A stretch of 64,000 nt of DNA from Lasiosphaeria ovina (taxonomy: Eukaryota; Ascomycota; Sordariomycetes; Sordariales; Lasiosphaeriaceae), in NCBI GenBank assembly GCA_033439765.1, contig JAULSN010000001.1, positions 5,270,001 to 5,334,000 of the forward strand, read 5' to 3'. The notes beneath the pieces are model-generated. The model worked only from the letters and a program-made list of their open reading frames with translations, made no database searches and was not told the origin of the DNA. How positions within the stretch are numbered: the stretch's first letter is position 1; each line of letters begins with the position of its first letter. A program made the position numbers and the translations under genes. Shown here in pieces: positions 35,763 through 47,456 of the stretch.

Positions 35763-37771
35763 ATGCCCCTAGTCGAGCAGCTGCGGGACGCCATTGCGGA
35801 GAGCACAGGGTATGTATGTACTCTAGGTACTGTACAGTACTGTACTTCACTTGTACCGCGTCCAATTGAAGCTCCCGCGGACAGCGACAGCTCCCCAGGC
35901 AGGTCTAGACTAGTGGGTGGCGCAATACTAAAGCTGCAAATAGGCTCCCCCAAACCGTATGGACGTTCCTGTGGATCGGTGTCAGCGTCGTGGTCGCCTG
36001 GTATATGGGCTTCCGCGAGAACGACAGGCCCATCCGATACAGGGTCCCCACGCCCAAGACGTCAGAAAAGGTCGAGATCCTCGAGAAGCCCGCCATCAAG
36101 GTGTGTCTGTGTTGTACCCGTTCTGGTCTGCTCTCCAAGCAGGGCACTGCCGCTGACAACGTCTCTCGCCGTCCTCTGCAGGTCTCGGGCTCGACAGCGA
36201 TCCAATGTTACGCGCCTGCAACGGGCCAGTTCCTCGGCCTCGTCAACCCGTCGACGCCAAATGCCATTGACCGGGCCATTGAGCAGGCGCAAGAGGCGCA
36301 GACGGCGTGGGCCAAGACGTCGTTCCGTGACCGCCGCGCTGTTTTGCGCTCTATGCTGCAGCACGTCCTCGACAACCAGGAGGAAATCTGCCGCGTGGCC
36401 TGCCTAGACAGCGGCAAGACCATGGTCGACGCGCAGCTCGGCGAGATCCTCACTACCGCCGAGAAGCTCACGTGGACTATCAAGCATGGGGAACGGGCCC
36501 TGCGTCCGTCGCGCCGGCCCACCAACTTGCTCATGGCTTATAAGCGCAACACGGTGCACTACGAGCCCCTGGGCGTCGTGGCTGCGCTGGTCAGCTGGAA
36601 CTACCCCTTCCACAACCTCGTCGGCCCAGCTATCAGTGCCCTGTTTGCTGGCAACGCCATCGTGGTCAAGGTCTCGGAGCAAACGGCGTGGAGCTCCACG
36701 TACTTTACAAGCATCATGCGAGGTGCCCTAGTCGCCCACGGCCACTCGCCCGCACTTTTGCAGACTGTCGCTTGCTGGCCGCAGACGGCAGGCCATCTCA
36801 CCTCGCACCCGGCCATCAGCCATATCACGTTCATCGGCTCGCGCCCCGTCTGCCACAAGGTCGCCGCATCGGCAGCCAAGGTCCTTACCCCCGTGCTCGC
36901 CGAGCTGGGCGGCAAGGACGTCTCCGTCGTCCTCGACTCGGTCAGCAAGCGTGACCTTGGCCGCGTCGTCGAGACGCTGTTGCGCGGCTCGTTCCAAGCC
37001 TCGGGCCAGAACTGCATCGGCATTGAGCGAATTGTTGCCCCGCCGGCGACGTACTCCAAGCTCATCGCGCTGCTCGAACCGCGCGTGCGCGCCCTGCGGC
37101 TTGGCCCTACGGCCGACGTGGGCGCTATGATCTCGGACACGTCATTTGCGCGCCTCGAGAACCTCGTTGACGATGCCGTGAGGGACGGCGCCCGCCTGCT
37201 CGTCGGCGGCAAGCGCTTCGCGCACCCTCAGCACCCCAGCGGCCACTACTTTGCGCCAACGCTGCTTGTCGACGTGAAGTCTGACATGGCTATCGCCCAG
37301 GAGGAATGCTTTGGTCCAATCATGGTGCTGATGTGCGTCGAGTCCAGCACCACCGACGCTGTCCTCTCCCTGGCCAACGCGCCGCAGTACGGGCTCGGCA
37401 GCTCCGTGTTCGGCTCCGAATCGGATCCCGCGCTCAAGCAGATCGTCAAGGGGCTGAAGGCCGGCATGGTGGCCGTCAATGATTTTGGCACCACGTATGC
37501 TGTGCAGCTGCCGTTTGGCGGTGTCGGCGGGTCTGGATATGGCCGGTTTGCCGGCGATGAAGGGCTGCAGGGTCTCTGCAACTTGAAATCTGTGTGCGAG
37601 GATCGGTTCGGCTGGCTAGGCATCCGCACGGCCATCCCGAGGCCATTGCAGTACCCGGTCCCTGACCAGGAGACCAGCTGGCGGTTTGCCAAGGGCGTCG
37701 TCGAGGTCGGATACGGCACCTCGATCAGCAGGAAAATCGAAGGGCTGCGAGGCATCATTAGGAACAGCTAG
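35763..37771 (+). CDS. msc7: Membrane-anchored aldehyde dehydrogenase Msc7
   Basis: Predicted 597-residue member of the ALDH superfamily, closest in layout to yeast Msc7, an ER-associated ALDH-like protein whose mutants alter meiotic sister-chromatid recombination. Exons are 35763-35809, 35944-36100 and 36182-37771; introns are 134 nt (GTATGT..TAG) and 81 nt (GTGTGT..CAG). A single N-terminal TM (residues about 20-39, TVWTFLWIGVSVVVAWYMGF) precedes the catalytic domain. Glu309 (ELGGKD) and the nucleophile Cys346 (GQNCIGIERI) are present, as is the ALDH end motif PFGGVGGSGYGRF, so the active site looks intact. Intron 2 is a multiple of three and stop-free, so an unspliced message would add 27 residues after residue 68. 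The gene converges with nit-2. Physiological substrate unknown. Confidence 0.9.
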
Positions 37772-38199
37772 CGGGGAGGCCATCCGGAAGGGCAGTTCAC
37801 GACTGAAACATGCTTGGGGAGGGTTCCTTTACCCGTTCTTGGGGTGTTGAAAAGGGAACATGCGAGCCGTCGTCACGCCCAAGAACTTGGGTACTATTTT
37901 AATGGATCCTTAAGTCGGACGTTTTATGGCGAAAGTACTGGTAAATACTAATTCCTAATTAATTGGCTCACAACATCAGAGGGCCAGAACCTCAGTGCTA
38001 TCTTCTCGAGCAAGATTTCGAGGTTGCATATATTCGTGTTCGGCTTGTAATTCCTATCCTCTCTTGTTCTCATTGGGTCGCTCACCAAAGACACGGATGG
38101 GCTCCACTTGCTCCCAGTTAGGAGGAGGAGTGTGGCTGCGACAAGCTCGAATGTTTGTTCCGTCTGCCCTATTCCTAGGATTTCGAGGGAAGAGGGCCA
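37772..38199. other. 3' interval after msc7
   Basis: Likely the msc7 3' UTR. Nothing else recognised. Confidence 0.45.
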
Positions 38200-38311
38200 T
38201 GTGTTTCCTTTCGTCTGATCTAGGAGCGACTCCCACAGTTGGACCTATCACCAGAGTGAAATGGCTTATACCCATCCATCACCACACATACCAAAATTAA
38301 AAACACAATTA
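38200..38311 (+). repeat. Dispersed degenerate repeat, copy 2
   Basis: The counterpart of 18460-18574. The shared core runs from ATGTGTTTC through CTAGGAGCG, CTATCACCAGAG and GGCTTATACCC to CACAATTAAG. This copy keeps C or G at most positions where copy 1 has T or A. No coding function or terminal repeats are visible, so I call it only a dispersed repeat. Confidence 0.65.
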
Positions 38312-39476
38312 AGAGAGAGAGGCCACATATATATATAAACCCCTGCTTAACGAGGCCAAAAGAACAACCGCAAATAAGGGGTAGGTGAAGGTATTCGATG
38401 ATTTATTCCTCTTTGCCGGACACACCAAAACAAACACCAAACCGGGTACGTACCCGTCTTAACACCTGCCCAAAGACTTGCGTCACGTACGAGACGGAGA
38501 GACAGGCAGAAGAAGCATGGACCAAATGGATGCAAAGCGTGCGAAACAGAACGGAAAAGATAACACACGGAAAGCAACGGACGGGAGTGACGAGGGGATG
38601 CGAATAAACCAAGGAACCAGCGAACGAGGGAGGGAAACGACGCAAATAGTAGATGATTATATCCGTTTTGGTGGGTCTCTCTCTCGCTGTCTTTCTCTCG
38701 CTTGTTCCCTTGCCGCCTCTCAAATTCTTGTTCCGTTTGAAGCCCCTCCGATCTCTCTCTGCCAGCGCCCGCCGACTCTCTTTGCAAGTGAACCTCTCTT
38801 ACCCCTGAGCCATGTAAGTCAAGCACAATACTAAGCAACCATCTCGTCGGTGGCTGACTACGACCCCCCAAAAACCCGAGATAGAGGGTATATAAATGAA
38901 AATAAATATGTTGTGGTATCAAAAAAGTAACGATAGGGGGGGAAGAGATGTATACAAAGTCCCCCTGGCGTGGGCAGAAAAAAAGGGGAAAAAAGCCCCG
39001 TCCCCTTCCCTCCAGCCACCAAATTAGCGCGCGTTCTAAATCGCCAGCCCAGAAAAACATCGCATTAACAGTCCTTTCTTCCCCATTCCCCTTAAAGATG
39101 CAAGGCCCCAGCCTGTAGCGCGCGATATTGATGCCGAATATGTAAGCGGACAGATCGCCCTTCCGTCGAAGCGGGAAAGCGTCGGTGAGTGGTCATGGTT
39201 TTCCGTAAGGACTGCGGGGAGCTTCAATAGCCCGTGGGTATCAATGTTGGATTGCGTGCAGATTGAACGGTTCCCCCTTTAAATCCACTAGATTATGGAG
39301 CAGAGATAACGCCCCGCTGGTATCTCATTCAAAAGCAGAAACAGGCCGTCTATGCACTGCCATCACATCATAAAGGCGATAACCGTAAAGGGAGAGGTAT
39401 CAAAAAAAGAAAAAAAAGAGAAAAGCAAAGGAGACAGACATCATTAAAAGCCCTGGGAGCATGGCTAGAGAATCTC
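38312..39476. other. Convergent interval, probable nit-2 3' UTR
   Basis: About 1.2 kb after the nit-2 stop on the minus strand. Minus-strand frames up to 237 codons are open here but low in complexity (Phe/Leu/Ser/Arg from A/G-rich repeats), with no family resemblance. An AT microsatellite lies at 38326-38338. Confidence 0.4.
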
Positions 39477-42400
39477 TCAAAGACTCATAGTCAACCACTC
39501 CCATTCTTGAGGGCCGGCTCCTGTACCTCCGGCCCCCATCATTCCACCAGTCTGTCCACTTGGCATGCTCACCATGCCCGGCCCAACCAATGATCGCTGT
39601 GTCATGCCAAAACCATTGGTGAGACCCATGCTACTGGTAGTCGACTGCATTGTAGGAAAGCCGTTGCTAGACCCGAGAGACCGAGCGGCCTCGTTCGACC
39701 CTGTTGAGTTTTCTGGGCTGTCAATGTCCATTCCGCTCGATGGCTGGTCGCCTCCGGCACTCTTGCTATGCCGCCGTTGCCGCTTCGAGCCCATGGTTGC
39801 ACTTCGCGTCAGAGAGGCGGCCCCTGGGCCAGGGACATTCTTTGGCGGTGCTGCAGCAATAGCAACTACGCCCTTTCCACCGACAACACCACTAGAAGAA
39901 CCAGCACTACCGTGGTAGCTTGTCGGCGTGCTGCCTGCCGTGTTGCCACCTGACGCCGGCCCGCTCACCGGACTTTCGCTGTCGTTGACACTACCGGCCC
40001 GGTTCTGTACTGGCGGCGTGGTCACCTGGGCTGGCGTGGAATTAACAGCCGAGGAAATGGAGAGAGTCGAGTTCTTCCGCGTGTTTGCCCCCGAAGCAGC
40101 AGTTGACGTGCTGACGCCGGCGTTCTTCTTCGCCGACCGGGTACTGGTGCCACCAACAGGCAGACCTCCGCCCGAGCCGCGGTTCCGTTTCTTGATGACG
40201 TCTGTTTTCAGACTCAAAGGTCTTACAACGCCGTGTAGCTTCAAAAATAGACCGCACGCATTGCAAAGGGGCTGGCCTTCGGGATTGCGTCGCCAGAGCG
40301 GCGTTGTCTGTGTAAAGCAGTTCGTGCACGTTGTTGGAGCACTGTTTTCCTGATTTCCCGTAGCTCCCTGCAGGTTCGTTGTCGATCCGTGCTTCGACCC
40401 AGGAGGTGGGGATGAAGGGCGGCTGGCTGCAACGGACGAGAAGCCAGATGCTTCTGCTGGCGGCGAATTTGATGTCGACTGGGCAAGACGGTCAAATGGG
40501 TTACCAATGCCAGCTAAGCCCGGTGTAGAAGCCGTCCGAGGAACCTTGCCTTGACGCCCGTCGCTCTGACGGAATGACTGCGACTGCGACTGCGACCGGC
40601 CCAGAGCGCCTCCTTCCCAGTCACCATTTGCGTCCACATAGTCGGTTGTTGTACCGCCAATGGTTACTTGCTTCCGCGGCGGACCGCCTGGGTACCTTGC
40701 GGCCTGGGTATTAAAGTTCCCAGTGAGAGAAGGATCCCACTGCAACGACGAGCTATCAAACCCGCCCTCATCCATACCTTGCGGTGAGAAATCTGGAGGT
40801 ACTGGGATGTTGCGATCAGCAAAAGCGCCCTCATCCTCGTCTGCATCCGAGTCCGCGCCAAATGAAAACATGCTGTCTTGCATCAGACCAACGCCGGGAG
40901 AGCGAGCTGGGTGCTCATGCTGAAACACCTGGGTAGGATCTACATGGCCAAAAGAGCTCGGGGCAGTGAACGAGGCAGCGGGGTCCGCGGCACCCGTGGA
41001 AGCAGGAAACATTAAATTTCCACCAGTACCATACGGGAACTGGTGGGCCAGAGTGTTGTTCATGCCAGCCGGCGTCGACCTGTAGGGTTGTTGACGAGGA
41101 TGTCGAATATCCATCGATCCAAAGTAGAAGCCCTCGCCGTCGTTCAAAGGATGCGGGGTGGAAACGTTGGACTGATAAGCCGACCCGGGGGGAGAATAGT
41201 AATCGGCCGAAGGCATTCCGGAGCCGTTATACAAGGAAGAGAAGTGGTCGTGGGGGACCATTGGGGAGGTGGAGGGCGAAAAGTTGAATGCCGGTTGGAA
41301 GGGGCCGGCCGAGGTGATAATAGGGTCGCTTTCAATGTTATATGTATCAAGGCGGAACGGGACCCCCGCGTGATTGGACTGCTGCACCATGCCGCTCTGG
41401 TTTGAGTGGTCGAGCGAATACTCTTGGAGCTCGGATTCAACATCGAGCTCACTTGTTGCAAACCCGCCGTTGACTGCGGGAACTTGAGGCGAGAAGTTTG
41501 CCGGACGCTTGCGGTTCTGTTTCGACTTATTAGACCGGCTCAGATTCGCCACCTGCGGCATTCCCGAGTAAAGCCCCCTGGCCCCTCTCCAATCCGGTTT
41601 CTATAAACGACACGGCCCAACGGACAGGGAACTTACACGTCTGTTTGTCTCGTCAATGCTTGTCTTGCGAGGATGACGAGCAATATAGCCAAATTCGTCT
41701 TGCAGCCTCTGGCGGTGCGGCGCCACGGGTACGGATTGGGGAACAGTGTGCTGCGTGTTCGACGACTCCTTGCGCGATTTGATAGGGATTGCCGTCGTTG
41801 TAGTGTGGGTAGACCTGTCGTCTACCTGCCTAGACCCATCTGGGGTCGGGGTCAGAGCCAGGCCGGACGGGGTGCTCACGTGTTCATTGTTGATGAAGTC
41901 GTCCAGATTCATTGGATCGTGTTGGGGGATAACATGTTCCGAAGTCTTGCGCAGCTGGGCAATTCCGCTGGGCGCGTTGAGCGAAGAAGCTGGGAGGTTT
42001 TGCAGTCTGAGGGACAAAGTTAGGGTCTCTTGGGCGGGTTCAAGCAAGGCAGAGCTCGCAGCCACGAACCTTGCTGCGTTGGCCTGTCTTTCCTTGCGCA
42101 AGTTGTAGTGCATCATGCGCCACGTGAGGTTCTCCATGCGCTGCTGGTTTGGCAGGAATTGCTTGGTCTTGGTAAAGAACTTCCAGACCTGGGCAGCGAG
42201 CGGGTCCAACCTCTGCAGCTCGTCCGGGCTCTGGTCCATGCTGGCTACGGCGTCCTGAAACGGTGGGAAGTCGGCGGAGCGCAACAACTCATGGCGTCGT
42301 GGGTCGGCCGCGTACGGGGCTGAAAGATCGAGATGGAGATCGTGCGGCTCGGCGCGCAGGGTGGCGACTGTCGTGGCGTTACTGCTGCTGTTGGCGTTCG

Positions 42401-42602
42401 TGGCTGGTCTAAAGGGGGTGTTGCTGGCGCCAGCGATACTGGAGGGCGACGGGGCGCCGTGCTCCGTCTTGATAGCTGCGAGGCCGGTCGCGGTGTCGCC
42501 TGGCCGGCGAGGGAAGCGGAAGTCGTGCTCTGTAGTAGTGGGATTCATAGACGTCAACGGACTCGCCGTCGCGATGAGCGTCGCCGTGCTCGCTGCTGCC
42601 AT
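39477..42602 (-). CDS. nit-2: GATA-type nitrogen regulator NIT2/AreA
   Basis: Predicted 992-residue global activator of nitrogen-catabolic genes when preferred nitrogen is scarce. Exons are 42602-42070, 42006-41637 and 41552-39477; introns are 63 nt (GTTCGT..CAG, branch CCTAAC) and 84 nt (GTAAGT..CAG). The N-terminus carries the [12 protein letters not shown] block of the AreA family, followed by the [10 protein letters not shown]...ENLTWRMM region and [12 protein letters not shown] single GATA finger has Cys710, Cys713, Cys731 and Cys734 (C-X2-C-X17-C-X2-C) with [15 protein letters not shown] and the basic tail KKRNR. The protein ends WEWLTMSL, the family's C-terminal element that contacts the co-repressor Nmr. 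The length is close to Neurospora NIT2. Intron 1 is in frame and stop-free, so it could be retained. The first ATG chosen is at 42602; one at MNPTTTEHD is also possible. Confidence 0.93.
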
Positions 42603-45600
42603 GGCCAAAACAAAAGTGGCGAGACCTGGCGAGACAGGTACGGCGGCGAGGGGAACGGAGGAACGACTCGGGCCACCACGCAGGAAGCGTTGTGGTAGCT
42701 CCAGCTATTACCTAGGTTAGGTGCCTCGCCTTTTCTCCCACGTCCAAAGTCGGGTCGGGTGGCCGCTGCGCGGGCAGGCTTTTCCTTAGTGCCTGGCACA
42801 CCACACAAGCCGCCCACAAACGCCCAGCGACCCTGTCAGCAGCCCACTGTGGGACACCCTCAGGTGCTCCGTGGAGGGGCCGCACCCACCCAAACCAATT
42901 CAGAGCTAAGCAAGGTTGCCCTGAACGGTCTCCTCGGCAAGTCTGGTAACCAAAGGTTGGGACGCGGCCTAGGCAAACCGGGCAGGTTTCCCACGCCGCA
43001 TAGACTGGGGGGGAAGTGCCAGAAAATATTTTTGCTTCTTGAAAGAAAACTCGGAGCCGCTCTGGTTTGCGTGTTTCGAAGAGCTGGGCGTAGGTAGCAG
43101 GCACTGAGGTTCGTTTCGATCCGATTTAGTTAGGAGGCAACGTGCAGTTGGCGGAGGAGCTGGGCCCAGGTCTGTCAAACACCTGCACTGAGGAACGGGA
43201 GGGGGTCAGATCCTCTGTTGTCCTTCGGGATTCCGTGTCTCTCGTCTCTCGGAACAGCCAACGTCAAGGTCACTGCCGTCGGTGAACCGTCGTCGAAAAA
43301 CTACTAGTCTAGTAGGACAGCCAGCTGCGCTCGTTAGTGGATCCGCCGGCTCATGCTGAATGAAGTTAGAAGGATCCGAGATGTGGTGTGGAGGCAGCGA
43401 CGCTTCAGTAGCGGGCGGGTGGAGAGACCTCTCTCACCTCGACGTGGACAATTCCACTTTCTCTCGAGACCTGGCTCCTGGCGCGGATGGCGGGCAGCAG
43501 CAGCAGCAGCAGGACGCACGCACGCCCACGTCGCGGCTTGCAATGGGGAAGACGCAAGCCACCGAGTAAAGCTCATGGTGGACAGGGGTTTTGCCCCTCT
43601 CCCGCTAGGCTCTGAACGTGTAAGTGCCAATTCAATTGGATACCTTACTTTGTGTATCCTCTACTGTCCCGGGCAATACAAGCTCCTCTTTCCTCCAATT
43701 CCGCCAGGCCTTAATTCCGCCAGCGGACGCAAGAGTGTGGGTATAGGAAATTGTGGTCAGCGGCGACAGTGGGGGGCTTCAATGAAACACTCGCGCTTTC
43801 CCCCAGAGCTTAGTTCCAAGAGAAGGCAGGTTCCATGGATAGAGTAAGTACTAAGGGTAATTACCAGAGAGGTCCTGGGCCGAAACTTGCGAATCAAACG
43901 TCTCGGTCTACTTTACCTTCTTCACTCCGTACCCACTCATGGTTCCGTGGAGACCCCCGAGGATGAAGTCTTTGTTCGGATCCCGTTCTATTCAGAACCT
44001 CACCAGAACGCCTTGACAAAGGGCCCCATTTGAAGGGAGGCAGCTCCTGGACCACCTCCCCGTCTAATGGATTTGTGATTATTACCAAGTCTTACTGAGG
44101 TAGCTCCAGGAAAGGCTCATTCCACGAGTACCTGCCCGAACTTGGAGAAGGTATCAGAAGCCTGGAAGCGACATCTGGGTCAAGTTATTTAAAGTTCTGA
44201 CCCCTGCGAGGACGTGCACTTCTGTGTCCAGTGACAGGAAACAATAAGTACCAAGGTGGGCCAAGAAGTGAGCACACATGATGATGGGTTCACTTATCAC
44301 GAATGGTCGATACAATAAACATCAACTGCCATCACCAAGGGGTTTGTTCATCCCTGACTTCGGTGCAGGCCCGATTCCACCTTTTGGCCGTCCGGGAACC
44401 GGTTACCAACTTAACATTGGCAGTTGAAAACTGGCGCGCTCGGAAGGTGCACCATATGGAGCTGGATCGGGAGGAGAGGGGATCCGCCGGAAAGCGTAAG
44501 CTGCGGCAGGGACGACCGAAGTCGCTGGTACATACCTGTGGTTGTTGCGACTCCACCTCAGCCGCTGCGAAAGACAAGGAAGGGGCAGGGTGGATCTTGT
44601 GGGGACCCCTTGGCAAAGAAGTGTAATGCTTGCGGAGCCCTGCTGGTTGGCTGTAGGCGCGTTGCATCGAGGAGCCTGCAGCTGCGAGCCTGCGAAGCAT
44701 CTCATTCTCGACTCTTGAAAGAGAGCTGATGAAGAATGGACTCCGCGCTCGGTCCATCTGCGCCGCGCATTCGCATTCAAAGCTCTATTGCAGCAGCCCC
44801 TTCTTGCTGGACACGGAGGTCTAGTGTTGTGCCCAAACCCCAAGCTCTGCCCCCCGCGCAGCAGCGGGGCACCTTACAGTTCAATGACGGTAAAATATTA
44901 AATAAAAATGCCCATCATTGGACACACCCACAGAGATGTATTCGGGTAATGTACACGTACCTACACATTCCACGACACAAAGAGCCTTCTGCTCGCCTCG
45001 AAGCTATTGATACGCCGTCCTGTATATGTCGGCAAAGAACGTCCGGCAATCGATCCGAGAGGCGAAGTAAGAACAAGAATGTTCTGGATAGCAGCAACAT
45101 AACCTGTTGTGAATATCTACGGTACCTCGTACATACCTCTTCGATCGTCGGCCAGAAAAGTGTCTCGTCTGTAGCCAAAGAAACCATACAGCTTCCAGGT
45201 TAGACTAATCGAGTATATCTTAGGTAGGTGTCCTTCCATGGATGTACGAATACCTTGCCAATACTATATATAGCCAATGGGATGCAAGGAGAGACCTACG
45301 CAAGTAGGTAGGTATACCCCAACTGAAATAGACTCGATCTCCCACGGCTAACAATTGCAGTTGAGGTTACAGATGACGACAACGATGATCCGCCGCACCA
45401 CCAAAGTAAAGATCTACAACAAGTCGCTGAAGGCTGACCAGACTGCCGATCTCCAAGTGTCACAGCCTCGCCGTCCTTCTAACGGCTAGTGTGCATCTCT
45501 TGGGCGATGGCGAGGGTGATCAACGGGTCAAGACGCCGTGAAACCTCCTTAGATAAGTCGCCTTCTAGGATAGAAAGCCGGGCCAAGAACAGCACGAAAT

Positions 45601-45840
45601 GTCATGTCGTTCGTTAAACATGAGAATCAATTAACCATATAGGGACTTCTTTCTGTTCCTGCAACTTCATCCAAATGAGGCCAGGGTACTTCCGGGCTCG
45701 CGCCAGCAATCGGGTTGAGATGGAACGATTTGAGCCTATACTCTCCATACTTGCAGGTTGAGAGGGCATGCAGCGGAGGTACAGTACATATAGGTACGGG
45801 ACCTAAGGTAACGAAACGCACCAGGACACCGAGAGTTCAC
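42603..45840. promoter_or_regulatory. Upstream region of nit-2
   Basis: About 3.2 kb without a recognised gene. It should include the nit-2 promoter and a long leader, usual for areA/nit-2 genes. I saw no obvious cluster of HGATAR sites in the first 700 bp, so autoregulation is not supported by sight. Open frames such as 43353-43847 (plus) look non-coding. Confidence 0.4.
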
Positions 45841-46650
45841 ATGGAGACATTCGGGTTTGGCAAGCCTCTCCGCTACGTACCCTTCGCCCACACCCCACTC
45901 TCCGCGTCCCCGCGTCCCCCAGAAGCTCTCAGGACTCCAAACCGATTCGTGAGCGGCAAGACTCCCGAACGCGTGGCTCGCGTCGCACAACTCTGTGTGA
46001 ATTGGGTTCAACTGGGAAGTCGGCGGAGAAGAGACTCGGCCCGTGTCAACTTTCTCTTCGAACATGGAACTAGGCTCGCTCGACAGTTGCCTTACCTTAT
46101 ATCTAGAGCCAAGGGGAAACAAACCTACCTATTCCCCAAAATCAAAGCAGCCTGCCAGAACAACAAAGTTCGATGGTGCATGTCTACGAGATCCTTCGAG
46201 GGGCAGATGGGAGTTGCGCCTGGCAAATCTCAAATCCAGAACGAGGGGCAAGGCGCGGCGAACAGTTCTCATTGTGGTCAAACAGGGATCCAAGCGACTG
46301 GTGAATGGTCGCATGCCCTAAGTATTCAGTACCCGACCGGGATTTCAAGCACTTGCATGGCGCTCCATGCTGACCCCCACTCCAAACGCACGACAGTGGA
46401 AGCCATCGAAATCCATTCCTTCCATCGCGGCCTATTGGCGGGCGCAAACCCTGCCTCCCTGTTGGTCGCTCACCCGGAACCACCTTCAGAAGTTCACATC
46501 AGTGAGTGCCAAGTGCCAAACCCGCGAATTGCCGCATTTACCGTCACAGAAAGGTCCCTTCCTCACGAACCTGGAAGCAACACCCTCCATTTTTTTGTGT
46601 TTTCTAGCGTGTGCCATCCCGCAGCATGCCTTTCATTTCAAGTCACGTAG
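45841..46650 (+). CDS. Possible orphan open reading frame, 269 codons
   Basis: An uninterrupted 269-codon frame from the first ATG (45841), within a stop-free stretch of about 312 codons beginning near 45715. It matches no family I know, has no signal peptide, TM or repeat, and is moderately rich in Arg, Ser, Pro and His. Sequence composition is ordinary (about half GC) and there is no recognised gene on the opposite strand whose shadow it could be, which makes the length mildly unusual for chance. It could be a lineage-specific gene, an exon of a larger unit, or noise. Confidence 0.22.
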   Translation: METFGFGKPLRYVPFAHTPLSASPRPPEALRTPNRFVSGKTPERVARVAQLCVNWVQLGSRRRRDSARVNFLFEHGTRLARQLPYLISRAKGKQTYLFPKIKAACQNNKVRWCMSTRSFEGQMGVAPGKSQIQNEGQGAANSSHCGQTGIQATGEWSHALSIQYPTGISSTCMALHADPHSKRTTVEAIEIHSFHRGLLAGANPASLLVAHPEPPSEVHISECQVPNPRIAAFTVTERSLPHEPGSNTLHFFVFSSVCHPAACLSFQVT

Positions 46651-47436
46651 GTACTACACATTCACATTGGCGCTTGCACGGAATGTTTGGAGCAGGCAAA
46701 GCCGACCAAACAAATATGTCGACGCTGTGCCCCTCGAACACATATTGAAGCATGGGCCAGGTTCGATGCGCCCTGTCAACCCAGAGGCGGGATCATGGTA
46801 CAGCACGGATACTTCCATTACCATCGACTACTCACGCCCATGCCCAGGCGGGCCATGCTGCAGCGGCTCATCCTCACTTAGGCCCTCGAAGGCTTGAGAT
46901 TGCCCCTACGTCGTTCCCCTTGCTCTAGATCCAGGCAAGCGAGGTCCATGCCGTCTCAGGGCTGCTGCTGCTGCTGTTACTGCCATCTGCCTCTAATAAG
47001 ACTGCCTCACGCACACTTGTCATTTAATGCCGTAGAGGCCGGCTCCCATCTCATTGAAGGCGTCGCCCCCGAGTTTGCGGCTGATCACTGATCACTGATC
47101 ACTTGCCACTGAGCGATGATGTAGGTCATTGCAGCAGTGACGTTGAACTCAAACGCCATGGTACTTGTGGCGGAGGGCCGTTGTGTTTGGGAGCAGTGGG
47201 GTTGATGATGGCGCTGTCGATCCAGATCCAGACGGCCAAGCCGCACCATGTTAGCACATGGAACCGAACGACAAGAGATGGGCCCAAACTGTCGGTTATG
47301 AAGACACCGGCGGATCTCAGGCTGTTGCCCCCGCGACAAAGGACAACTTCTCCGAAGCTGGCTCAAGCCCAGCTCTCCACCAAGCTACTGAAAGTGTGTA
47401 TACAGAACAGTACAGAACCGCGACGGCTTCCAGCAA

Positions 47437-47456
47437 CCCCCCCCCCCCCCCCCCCC
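47437..47456. repeat. 20-nt poly-C tract
   Basis: An uninterrupted run of twenty C. Length is prone to slippage and assembly error. Confidence 0.8.

Noticed and set aside
38347..39060. 237-codon minus-strand frame downstream of nit-2
   Set aside because: Low-complexity Phe/Leu/Ser/Arg sequence from A/G-rich DNA in the probable 3' UTR; no recognisable motif.
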